Positions 6,472 through 12,601 of a DNA stretch of 12,601 nt are shown here, one piece after another. The notes below the pieces were generated by a model, which made no database searches, was not told the DNA's origin, and saw nothing but the letters and a program-made list of their open reading frames with translations. Origin of the DNA: Legionellaceae bacterium UBA2794 (GTDB taxonomy: Bacteria > Pseudomonadota > Gammaproteobacteria > Legionellales > Legionellaceae); contig DEHS01000015.1 of assembly GCA_002352055.1 (NCBI GenBank), positions 2,412 through 15,012 on the forward strand. Reading direction: 5' to 3'. Numbering within the stretch: the first letter of the stretch is position 1; every line of letters starts with the position of its first letter. The position numbers and the translations under genes are program-made.

Positions 6472-8412
6472 ATGAATAAAGCTGTATGGATACCAAAAAA
6501 CCCGCAACAAACAAAAATGTGGCAATTTATGAATTTTGCAGCGCAACAGCATTGTCAAGTTTTTGAAAATTATAATGATTTACACTCCTGGTCCGTGAAA
6601 CATCCTGATTCGTTCTGGCAAACCTTATGTGATTTTTTTAATTTAAAATTTGATACCCCTGCTCATCAGGTTTTAAATTACTATCATGACATGTTAGATG
6701 CTCGCTGGTTTTCAGGAGCACGATTTAATTTTGCAGAAAAACTGCTCAGCAGAAGAGATAGCCACCCGGCTTTAATCAGCGTAAATGAGAACAATTCTCG
6801 CGAAGTTTTGACTTATGCTGAACTTTATCAAGCAGTAGCTGAATGCGCTTCGGGTCTGGAAACTTGCGGAGTTCATACTGGAGTGCGCGTTGCAGCTCTG
6901 ATGCCTAATACGGCATACACCATAATCGCTATGCTGGCGACAACCTCTTTAGGTGCCATATGGTCTTCTTGCTCACCAGATTTTGGGGCTCAAGCCGCGA
7001 TTGACCGCTTAGGACAAATTGAACCGCACGTGCTATTTATTTGTGACGGCCACCAATATCAAGGTAAAAAGCATTCAGGTGCCGGAAAAATTGCAGAGCT
7101 TGGTAAAGCCCTTACTTCTTTGAAACAGATAGTGATCTGCCCTAACATTGAGGAACCAGTGGATTGCTCCAAATTGCCCAACGCAGTTTATTGGTCTGAT
7201 TTTATAAAACCTTCTGCAAAGTGTGAGTTTAACTCATTACCTTTTAACCATCCAATTTATATTTTATTTTCATCGGGGACAACAGGTAAACCAAAATGTA
7301 TTATCCATGGAGCTGGAGGCACTTTAATTCAGCATATAAAAGAACTTGGGCTTCATACGGATCTGGAGGCTGATGATAAATTATTTTTTTATACGACATG
7401 TGGCTGGATGATGTGGAATTGGACTGTATCTGCCCTGGCTTTAGGGGTCACCTTAATTTTATATGAAGGGTCACCCACTTATCCTGAAAACAATAAACTT
7501 TTTCAGCTGATAGATAAGGAACAGGTTACTGTGTTTGGTACCAGTGCCAAATATATCTCTGCAATAGAGAAGGCGGGAGTAAAACCAAAAGAAGAATTTA
7601 ATTTATCATCCCTGCGCTGCATCCTTTCTACAGGCTCCCCTTTGTTGCCTAAAAACTATGATTTTGTTTATGAGCAAATAAAAGATGACATTCAATTAAG
7701 TTCTATTTCGGGTGGAACTGACATTATTTCGTGTTTTGCTTTGGGAAATCCCATGCTTCCTGTGTATAGGGGTGAATTACAATGTTTGGGATTAGGAATG
7801 GAAGTAGATGTATTGGATGAGAACGGTCTTTCTCTTTTGGGTAAACGAGGAGAGCTGGTATGCACCAAACCATTTCCATCCATGCCTGTCGGGTTTTGGA
7901 ATGACCCTGAAAAGACTGCTTATACTCGAGCCTATTTTGAACGTTTTCCTGGAATATGGTCGCATGGAGACTTCGCTGAAATTACGGAACACGAAGGATT
8001 AATTATTTACGGTCGCTCCGATGCGGTTTTAAATCCAGGCGGTGTGCGAATTGGTACCGCTGAAATTTATCGCCAGGTAGAAAAAATAGATGCAGTAATT
8101 GACAGCATCGTTATTGGCCAGGAGTGGCAAGATGACGTTCGGATAGTCTTATTTGTCAAATTACGTGAAGGGAATGTTCTTGATGAGGAATTGAGAGATG
8201 TCATTAAAAAAACCATAAGGAATAATGCATCACCTAGGCATGTTCCAGCTAAAATTTTGCAGGTAAATGATATTCCTCGCACCATTAGCGGCAAAATAGT
8301 TGAAGTAGCAGTACGCCAGGTGGTTCATAACCAAGAAGTGAATAATCTGCAATCTTTAGCGAATCCCCAGGCATTGGAGAATTTTAAAAATAGAGATGAA
8401 TTGCAGAATTAA
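6472..8412 (+). CDS. Acetoacetyl-CoA synthetase (acetoacetate-CoA ligase)
   Basis: A 646-residue ANL-superfamily adenylating enzyme of the length usual for acetoacetate-CoA ligase. The N-terminal AVWIPKN and the ARWFSGARFNFAEKLL block (77-92) are typical of the acetoacetyl-/acetyl-CoA synthetase branch. Core motifs are the P-loop FSSGTTGKPKCIIHG (266-280), TCGWMMWNW (309-317), YGRSDAVLNPGGVRIG (513-528), and near the C-terminus RTISGKIVE (603-611), whose Lys608 is the acylation-state-sensitive adenylation lysine. It uses ATP and CoA to turn acetoacetate, as released by the lyase encoded just upstream, into acetoacetyl-CoA for the thiolase or for polyhydroxybutyrate. It lies 51 bp after HMG-CoA lyase with no terminator between, and its Shine-Dalgarno is weak (AGTGAGA, about 9 nt upstream). 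Acetyl-CoA synthetase is less likely because of the short insertions, the WMMWNW form and the context. Confidence 0.93.
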   Translation: MNKAVWIPKNPQQTKMWQFMNFAAQQHCQVFENYNDLHSWSVKHPDSFWQTLCDFFNLKFDTPAHQVLNYYHDMLDARWFSGARFNFAEKLLSRRDSHPALISVNENNSREVLTYAELYQAVAECASGLETCGVHTGVRVAALMPNTAYTIIAMLATTSLGAIWSSCSPDFGAQAAIDRLGQIEPHVLFICDGHQYQGKKHSGAGKIAELGKALTSLKQIVICPNIEEPVDCSKLPNAVYWSDFIKPSAKCEFNSLPFNHPIYILFSSGTTGKPKCIIHGAGGTLIQHIKELGLHTDLEADDKLFFYTTCGWMMWNWTVSALALGVTLILYEGSPTYPENNKLFQLIDKEQVTVFGTSAKYISAIEKAGVKPKEEFNLSSLRCILSTGSPLLPKNYDFVYEQIKDDIQLSSISGGTDIISCFALGNPMLPVYRGELQCLGLGMEVDVLDENGLSLLGKRGELVCTKPFPSMPVGFWNDPEKTAYTRAYFERFPGIWSHGDFAEITEHEGLIIYGRSDAVLNPGGVRIGTAEIYRQVEKIDAVIDSIVIGQEWQDDVRIVLFVKLREGNVLDEELRDVIKKTIRNNASPRHVPAKILQVNDIPRTISGKIVEVAVRQVVHNQEVNNLQSLANPQALENFKNRDELQN

Positions 8413-8496
8413 TTGTTATTCTGTTGAGGCTAATGTGGTTTCTTATGATATTTCACCTTCAAATTTCCTTTCTTCTAAATTTTAGGACATACAAAG

Positions 8497-8564
8497 CTCC
8501 ATTCTCCCTCTAGGGAGAGTAGAACACACCGAACGATGAACGCTCCTCATCCCCGCCCTTCCCC
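8497..8564. repeat. Degenerate palindromic interspersed-repeat-like stretch
   Basis: TCTCCC-TCTA-GGGAGA (8503-8518) is a compact perfect hairpin. About 25 bp later comes a pyrimidine-rich block containing CCTCATCCCCGCCCTTCCCC (8545-8564). The pairing of a CTCCCT/AGGGAG palindrome with a CCTCATCC...CCCTTC block resembles REP/MITE-like repeats found between genes in many gammaproteobacteria, and the base composition differs from the flanks. Only one copy lies in this window, so repetitiveness itself is not shown. Confidence 0.35.
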
Positions 8565-8597
8565 ATAGAGAACTACTTAAATACACTGCTAAACTTC

Positions 8598-8625
8598 TTG
8601 TATCTAAGTACAGTTTGTGTATACT
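8598..8625 (+). promoter_or_regulatory. Candidate sigma-70 promoter for metNIQ
   Basis: A -35-like TTGTAT (8598-8603) lies 16 nt before a good -10 TATACT (8620-8625). Transcription would start near 8632, giving a leader of about 125 nt before metN. The -35 is a weak match, and the assignment rests mainly on the -10 and the structured sequence after it. Confidence 0.4.
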
Positions 8626-8633
8626 TGGCACTT

Positions 8634-8723
8634 GCGTCGATTTGAAACTCAGCTTGCGGACGCTCAAAAAAGTTATATTTTTTGAAAATACGGCTAAAGC
8701 GAATTATGAACCCATCGCTTTTT
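8634..8723 (+). promoter_or_regulatory. Structured metN leader with terminator-like last hairpin
   Basis: Three consecutive inverted repeats lie between the candidate start site and metN. GCGTC (8634-8638) pairs with GACGC (8659-8663). TCAAAAAA (8664-8671) pairs perfectly with TTTTTTGA (8678-8685) around GTTATA. AAAGCGA (8696-8702) pairs perfectly with TCGCTTT (8715-8721), and the T-run 8719-8723 overlaps and extends its 3' arm. The last resembles an intrinsic terminator about 33 nt before the metN start, so transcription attenuation is possible. The sequence does not match the SAM-I or SAM-II riboswitch cores I know. It could equally be a late terminator for transcripts entering from upstream. 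Confidence 0.4.
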
Positions 8724-8756
8724 CCCACCGCCAGCTCTAAATCCAGGTTATAGTAA

Positions 8757-9782
8757 ATGATTGAACTGTGTGGATTAACAAAATCCTATTCGGGAAAACC
8801 CGCTTTAAAAAATGTAAATTTATTCATTCAGGAAGGCGAAATTTTTGGCATTATCGGCAAAAGCGGTGCTGGTAAATCTACTCTACTTCGCTGCATTAAT
8901 CTTTTAGAACGCCCTGACTCAGGTGAGGTCATTATTGATGGACAGTCTTTAACTGATCTATCAGGAAAAGAGCTCGCAACAGCACGTCATAAAACCTCGA
9001 TGATATTTCAACATTTTAATTTACTAAACTCTAAAAACGTTTATGAAAATATTGCCCTGCCCATGCGAATTCAGGGTATAGATGAAGAAACTATTCGTTT
9101 GAAAGTTGAAGAACTATTACCCATAGTAGAATTAACAGACAAAAAACATGCTTATCCTGCTCAGCTTAGCGGCGGCCAAAAGCAACGGGTGGCAATTGCA
9201 CGAGCCCTTAGCTGCTCACCTAAAATTTTATTATGTGATGAAGCGACCTCAGCTCTCGACCCCGAAACTACTGATGCAATTCTGAATTTGTTAAAGAAAA
9301 TAAATACATTATATGGCATCACCATAGTACTTATTACTCATGAAATGGATGTAGTCAAACGAATTTGTAATCGACTTTCCGTTATGGTTGATGGTTTAGT
9401 CATGGAAACAAGTGCTTTATCTGATGTATTTAATAATCCTGACGGTCTGGCCAGAAACATGCTTTATGCTCAATTAAGTCCAGAGCTTCCTTCTTGTCTA
9501 ACGCGCAGGTTAGCCTCTTATGTTACTGAAAAACCTCTGTTGCGATTATTTTTTCAGGGGGATAAAGCAACCGTTCCATTTATTAGCAAAACCAGCAGAG
9601 AATTAAAAACAGACATTAACATTTTATTGGCCAATATTGATCGTTTTGATGCAATTACTTGTGGGGTGTTGGTTGTTGAGTTGACCGCCCATCAACTGCT
9701 TCTTGAGGACTTTCTTGAGCGCTGCAATGAGGCGGGATTAACTGTGGAGATTTTGGGATATGTATTACCCGATGGTTTATGA
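8757..9782 (+). CDS. metN: Methionine ABC transporter, ATP-binding protein MetN
   Basis: The 341-residue ATPase combines an ABC domain (about 1-240) with a C-terminal NIL/ACT-like domain (about 260-338), the domain pair that distinguishes MetN from other amino-acid importer ATPases. It has Walker A GKSGAGKST (34-42, Lys40), Q-loop Gln85, signature LSGGQ (137-141), Walker B ILLCDE (157-162, Asp161/Glu162) and H-loop His195. In E. coli the C-terminal domain binds methionine and shuts the transporter down when internal methionine is high (trans-inhibition); the domain is kept here. It works as a dimer on the inner face of the cytoplasmic membrane with MetI. The start is supported by the typical MIELxxLxKxY opening, with an AGG 9 nt upstream. 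Its end overlaps the metI start, implying translational coupling. Confidence 0.96.
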   Translation: MIELCGLTKSYSGKPALKNVNLFIQEGEIFGIIGKSGAGKSTLLRCINLLERPDSGEVIIDGQSLTDLSGKELATARHKTSMIFQHFNLLNSKNVYENIALPMRIQGIDEETIRLKVEELLPIVELTDKKHAYPAQLSGGQKQRVAIARALSCSPKILLCDEATSALDPETTDAILNLLKKINTLYGITIVLITHEMDVVKRICNRLSVMVDGLVMETSALSDVFNNPDGLARNMLYAQLSPELPSCLTRRLASYVTEKPLLRLFFQGDKATVPFISKTSRELKTDINILLANIDRFDAITCGVLVVELTAHQLLLEDFLERCNEAGLTVEILGYVLPDGL

Positions 9783-10407
9783 TTTAATCACTGCAACTGG
9801 TGAAACTCTGTATATGGTTATTATCAGTACTTTTGCTGCTACCGTTTTGGGATTGCCCTTAGGTACGGTGCTCTATTCTTCTCGGCATATCAAACCGAAT
9901 CCAAAGCTCTATAAAATTCTATCCGCATTGATCAATATATTTCGCTCAATTCCTTTCATCATATTATTAGTTGCTATCATACCCTTTACACGCCTTATCG
10001 TAGGCACATCTATAGGGATGAACGCAGCTATTGTTCCTTTAACTTTAGGAGCAACACCTTTTTTTGCACGTTTAATTGATAATGTGTATCAAAGCCTCCC
10101 AAAGGGCCTTATTGAAACAGGCTATGCTATGGGTGCAAGCACCTCTCAAATTATCAGGCACATTTTACTACCCGAAGCCAGGCCTGGGTTAATCCATGCG
10201 ATTACCGTCACCGCCATTACCCTGGTTAATTACTCTGCTATGGCAGGAACTGTGGGTGCCGGTGGTTTAGGAACTTTGGCAATTAACCATGGATATCAGC
10301 GTTTTGATGCAAGCGTCATGATTGCAACAGTAATAATTCTGATTCTTATGGTACAACTTATTCAAATGGCAGGTGATTATCTTGCAAAACATTATGTGCA
10401 TCACTAA
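9760..10407 (+). CDS. metI: Methionine ABC transporter, permease MetI
   Basis: A 215-residue inner-membrane permease of the usual MetI size with about five membrane helices: approximately residues 15-38, 54-78, 84-104, 148-172 and 186-206. The cytoplasmic coupling loop with the EAA-type motif is clear at 119-141 (ETGYAMGAS...ILLPEARP); it docks on MetN. The dimer forms the channel for D- and L-methionine delivered by MetQ. The ATG at 9760 overlaps metN by 23 nt. A second in-frame ATG at 9772 overlaps by 11 nt and gives MVYDLITATGETLYM. Neither has an ideal Shine-Dalgarno (GGAG at 9746-9749 is 10 nt before the first), so coupling with metN translation is likely. Confidence 0.95.
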   Translation: MYYPMVYDLITATGETLYMVIISTFAATVLGLPLGTVLYSSRHIKPNPKLYKILSALINIFRSIPFIILLVAIIPFTRLIVGTSIGMNAAIVPLTLGATPFFARLIDNVYQSLPKGLIETGYAMGASTSQIIRHILLPEARPGLIHAITVTAITLVNYSAMAGTVGAGGLGTLAINHGYQRFDASVMIATVIILILMVQLIQMAGDYLAKHYVHH

Positions 10408-10422
10408 TAGGAGTTTTAAGCA

Positions 10423-11199
10423 ATGCGATTAATAAGTATTTTAATTTTAATATTAGGTTTAGCCTCATGCAATAAGCCTGCACCTAATACTCTAGTGGTG
10501 GGAACTATTGCAGGGCCTGAAACGGAACTTATCGAAACCGCACGGGAAATCGCTAAAAAAGATTATGGACTATCTATTAAGGTCGTTGAATTTAATGATT
10601 ATAATTTACCTAATGAAGCGTTGCAGGATGGAAGTTTAGATGTGAATGTTTATCAACATTTACCTTATTTGAAAGCTGCCATGGCAGCTCATGGTTATAA
10701 TTTACAAGCGATAGGTCGTACTTTTGTTTACCCTATGGGAATTTATTCAAAGAAATTTAAGTCTTTAACCGATCTGCCAGCTAAAAGCATCATTGCAATT
10801 CCTAATGATCCCAGTAATGAAGCACGTGCTCTTTTACTACTCCAGGAAGCCCAATTAATAACGCTTAAAAATACATCCAACAGCAATGTGCCGGAAATTG
10901 ACAGCAATCCAAAACAATTTCAATTGAAAGAGATGGATGCAGCACAATTACCACGAGTATTACCTGATGTTGCTGCCGCAGTAATTAATACTACATTTGC
11001 CCTGCCTGCGGGATTAAACCCGTTAAGAGATGCATTATTCACTGAGAATAAGGATTCTCCTTATGCCAACATTATTGTTATTCGTAAGGATACTGAAAAA
11101 AGACAGGCATTAGAGCTCTTTGTTAAAGCATTAAATTCTGCACCGGTTAAAGCGAAGGCGAAACAGCTTTTTGGCAATGCTGCTATTCCAGCGTGGTAA
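10423..11199 (+). CDS. metQ: Methionine ABC transporter, substrate-binding lipoprotein MetQ
   Basis: A 258-residue NlpA/MetQ-family protein. The short signal peptide ends in a lipobox LASC (13-16), so Cys16 is the predicted lipidated residue, with Asn at +2. The mature part starts with LVVGTIAGPETELIE and contains the family stretches DGSLDVNVYQHLPYL (69-83), IAIPNDPSNEARALLLLQ (128-145) and VINTTFALPAGLNP (190-203), which line the methionine pocket in characterised MetQ proteins. It captures methionine in the periplasm and hands it to MetI. A strong Shine-Dalgarno TAGGAG (10408-10413) lies 9 nt before the ATG, 15 bp after metI. It is the last gene of the unit and is followed by a hairpin at 11212. 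For an intracellular, methionine-requiring bacterium, this importer would supply host-derived methionine; that last point is inference. Confidence 0.95.
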   Translation: MRLISILILILGLASCNKPAPNTLVVGTIAGPETELIETAREIAKKDYGLSIKVVEFNDYNLPNEALQDGSLDVNVYQHLPYLKAAMAAHGYNLQAIGRTFVYPMGIYSKKFKSLTDLPAKSIIAIPNDPSNEARALLLLQEAQLITLKNTSNSNVPEIDSNPKQFQLKEMDAAQLPRVLPDVAAAVINTTFALPAGLNPLRDALFTENKDSPYANIIVIRKDTEKRQALELFVKALNSAPVKAKAKQLFGNAAIPAW

Positions 11200-11211
11200 G
11201 GTAAAACCTGT

Positions 11212-11232
11212 GGTCGGATCATTGATCCGACC
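11212..11232 (+). terminator. Intrinsic-terminator-like hairpin after metQ
   Basis: GGTCGGATC (11212-11220) and GATCCGACC (11224-11232) form a perfect 9-bp stem with a 3-nt loop, 12 nt after the metQ stop. The downstream tract (TTCCAAATTTTG) is only moderately T-rich. Position and stem strength support it as the end of metNIQ transcription. Confidence 0.72.
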
Positions 11233-11275
11233 TTCCAAATTTTGAATATCAATTACTACAAAATCAAACTAAAAT

Positions 11276-11292
11276 CTTAATTTTATCTTAAG
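11276..11292 (+). promoter_or_regulatory. PmrA-type response-regulator box
   Basis: CTTAAT-TTTAT-CTTAAG matches the PmrA-box form YTTAAK-N5-YTTAAK at every defined position, with TTAA cores spaced 11 bp. In Legionella, PmrA boxes of this kind precede many Dot/Icm effector genes. The upstream half of the box falls where the -35 element would lie relative to the TATACT at 11303, consistent with an activated promoter that lacks a good -35. Confidence 0.75.
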
Positions 11293-11302
11293 GAAATGCT
11301 GT

Positions 11303-11308
11303 TATACT
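11303..11308 (+). promoter_or_regulatory. -10 element of the PmrA-box promoter
   Basis: TATACT lies 10 nt after the second PmrA half-site and about 29 nt before the start codon at 11337. No canonical -35 exists 16-18 nt upstream; the region there is the PmrA box. Transcription would start near 11315, leaving a short leader of about 22 nt. Confidence 0.55.
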
Positions 11309-11336
11309 CTAATTAATTAATCGATGGACGCTCATT

Positions 11337-12601
11337 ATGGCTATATCAGATACAGTTCGACAAATTAAAAAATTTATTACAGACAAATCACGCCCAACCC
11401 TAACTCCAGATGAAATTCAAAACCTTTATAATGAATATCGAGTCAATATTGGATTAGGTCCAAACGCTTCTTTTAGTACTGATGCGTTTAACAACTTAGT
11501 AAATGAGAAACCTGCTAATTTTCACATTTTTGAAAAAACCAAAGGACCGGGCGGTCTTGAAATTCACAAAAAACTAACCGATGAATCAGCCACCAAAATC
11601 GGTAAAGGAGCTGAAGCAGCAAATGTTAGGGATACCATTGAACTCGCTTTAAAAGCTCAAGACAAGTTTAATACAGCACAAAAAGAGTATACCGAATCCG
11701 TTGCAACATTTAGCGAACTCATCAAAAAGATACCGGAAAAATATGGTGCTCAAGATGTTATCGGTAGGATGACTGCCATTAAGGACGAAGGTATTGCCGC
11801 TATAAAAGAACAACACAAACATGAACTGGATACATTAACCGCGAAATTTGGTGAAGAACCCTTTAAAACCAATCTAAAAGAAACTTTAGGCATAGCCGGA
11901 GAGGATGATTACAAAGCCGTTCAAAAAAGTATGCTGGATGAGATTAACAAATCCCATAAAGCACAGTTAAGTCAATTTGAAAAATCTACTTCTGAATCCC
12001 TAAAAACGTTACATGATGCTGCGCAAAAGCAGGCGAAAGAATTTGTCTTCATTGCTCATTTACATAAAAACCATGAAACCATGCGTGAAGAACTGAGAAA
12101 AATTGCCGCCAAAAAAGATGCAGATGCAAATATAGTAAGGCCCTTAAATGCAGCAATTGATGTAAATGAAAATAAGTTGATCATTTCGGGCATCACTTTA
12201 AATGATTTGCCAGTTATTAAAAGCATTACAGGCAGAGAGATTACCCATGATTCTGCAACGGGTAAGTTCGAAATGAAACTTCCTCATAAAATATTTAACC
12301 CACTTTACTATCTGGATCCAAGAAAAAATCTTGAATCCGATTTGGCTTTACTGGCTCAAGGAGTCAAGGCCTCGGGGTATACGGGAATCACTACCAATAT
12401 TAACATCTCAAATCCCAAAATTGCTATGGAGCGTGCAAGACAAGCTTATAAAGCAAATATAGAAGCAGGATTTGAGCCTAAAAATATAAATATTGTGGTA
12501 AACGGTTCAAAAATTAAACCGGAAGATTTGTTCAAAGAGAACCCTTCCATTTTACAGCATCTGGAACAGAAATCCGCTAAAATCATCAAAGAATTAGCCG
12601 A
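11337..12601 (+). CDS. Candidate Dot/Icm effector, coiled-coil protein; 3' end outside window
   Basis: The frame is open without a stop for 421 codons to the window edge, so the C-terminus, where a Dot/Icm secretion signal would lie, is not visible. The start ATG follows a weak GGA Shine-Dalgarno by 8 nt and opens with MAISDTVRQIKKF. There is no signal peptide or membrane segment. Residues about 85-265 are strongly charged and helical (EQHKHELDTL, HKAQLSQFEKS, HETMREELRKIAAKK), likely coiled coil. From about 266 the character changes to alternating strand and helix: KLIISGITL (280-288), then DLALLAQGVKASGYTGI (335-351), the helix IAMERARQAYKANIEAGF (362-379) and INIVVNG (384-390). The PmrA box upstream, soluble coiled-coil build and lack of metabolic motifs point to an effector, possibly one of the PmrA-controlled Ceg (co-regulated with effector genes) proteins. 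Activity and host target are not recognisable; the effector call is inference. Confidence 0.8.
   Translation, partial: MAISDTVRQIKKFITDKSRPTLTPDEIQNLYNEYRVNIGLGPNASFSTDAFNNLVNEKPANFHIFEKTKGPGGLEIHKKLTDESATKIGKGAEAANVRDTIELALKAQDKFNTAQKEYTESVATFSELIKKIPEKYGAQDVIGRMTAIKDEGIAAIKEQHKHELDTLTAKFGEEPFKTNLKETLGIAGEDDYKAVQKSMLDEINKSHKAQLSQFEKSTSESLKTLHDAAQKQAKEFVFIAHLHKNHETMREELRKIAAKKDADANIVRPLNAAIDVNENKLIISGITLNDLPVIKSITGREITHDSATGKFEMKLPHKIFNPLYYLDPRKNLESDLALLAQGVKASGYTGITTNINISNPKIAMERARQAYKANIEAGFEPKNINIVVNGSKIKPEDLFKENPSILQHLEQKSAKIIKELA

Larger units (their letters stand above)
8413..8756. other. Gene-free spacer between the catabolic cluster and metNIQ
   Basis: These 344 bp hold no convincing ORF. 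A reverse-strand frame at 8482-8667 merely reads through the repeat-like part. The first 60 bp are AT-rich, with only a 6-bp inverted repeat (CAGAAT/ATTCTG, 8404-8423) spanning the synthetase stop and no T-run. Bases about 8497-8564 are GC-richer and repeat-like. From about 8598 onward there is a candidate promoter and a structured metN leader, annotated separately. Confidence 0.7.

Noticed and set aside
8404..8423. CAGAAT/ATTCTG inverted repeat at the end of the acetoacetyl-CoA synthetase gene as a terminator
   Set aside because: Only a 6-bp AT-rich stem with an 8-nt loop, and no T-run follows it.
8482..8667. 61-codon reverse-strand ORF in the spacer upstream of metN
   Set aside because: It reads through the repeat-like block, has an odd composition, no recognisable domain and no convincing ribosome-binding site.
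8706..8753. 15-codon ORF (MNPSLFPTASSKSRL) in the metN leader, ending 3 nt before the metN start
   Set aside because: Considered as a leader peptide, but it has no methionine run and no Shine-Dalgarno, and its ATG lies inside the loop of the terminator-like hairpin. Probably chance.
11061..11252. 63-codon reverse-strand ORF over the metQ 3' end
   Set aside because: It is the shadow of metQ and the metQ terminator hairpin on the other strand, with no independent coding support.
1..12601. CRISPR array, tRNA or rRNA genes, insertion sequence, phage attachment site
   Set aside because: No regularly spaced direct repeats, no tRNA-like cloverleaf or CCA end, no transposase or terminal inverted repeats were seen on reading both strands.

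Overview
The window looks like a Legionella chromosome, either L. pneumophila or a close relative. Three things point there: the AT-rich coding style, an amino-acid-catabolism locus next to a methionine ABC transporter, and at the right edge a long coiled-coil-rich ORF behind a perfect PmrA-type box (CTTAAT-N5-CTTAAG), the arrangement typical of Dot/Icm effector genes. The genus is inferred from gene content and this regulatory signature; no database search was possible. All genes called here are on the + strand.

Region 1 (1-8412) is a leucine/ketone-body catabolic cluster. It begins with the 3' part of an acetyl-CoA acetyltransferase (thiolase) followed by a hairpin. Next come a small uncharacterised membrane protein and five tightly packed genes: methylcrotonyl-CoA carboxylase beta subunit, a methylglutaconyl-CoA hydratase-type crotonase, the biotin-carrying carboxylase alpha subunit, HMG-CoA lyase and acetoacetyl-CoA synthetase. 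Together they take 3-methylcrotonyl-CoA through 3-methylglutaconyl-CoA and HMG-CoA to acetyl-CoA plus acetoacetate. Acetoacetate is then activated to acetoacetyl-CoA, which the thiolase splits into two acetyl-CoA or which can feed polyhydroxybutyrate. The gaps from the membrane protein to HMG-CoA lyase are 5-16 bp, with Shine-Dalgarno sequences overlapping the preceding stop codons at several junctions, which indicates one co-translated operon. The synthetase follows after 51 bp.

Region 2 (8413-8756) is a 344-bp gene-free spacer. Its first half holds a degenerate CTCCCT/AGGGAG palindromic repeat-like stretch. Its second half holds a candidate promoter and a leader of about 125 nt with stacked hairpins, the last resembling an intrinsic terminator just before metN.

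Region 3 (8757-11232) is a complete D/L-methionine ABC importer, metN-metI-metQ (ATPase with a C-terminal NIL domain, permease, lipoprotein), closed by a strong 9-bp-stem hairpin after metQ.

Region 4 (11233-12601) is a PmrA-box promoter and the first 421 codons of a gene that runs off the window. The protein has a long helical/coiled-coil middle and then an alpha/beta segment. I read it as a candidate Dot/Icm-translocated effector. Its enzymatic or host-directed role cannot be told from this sequence.
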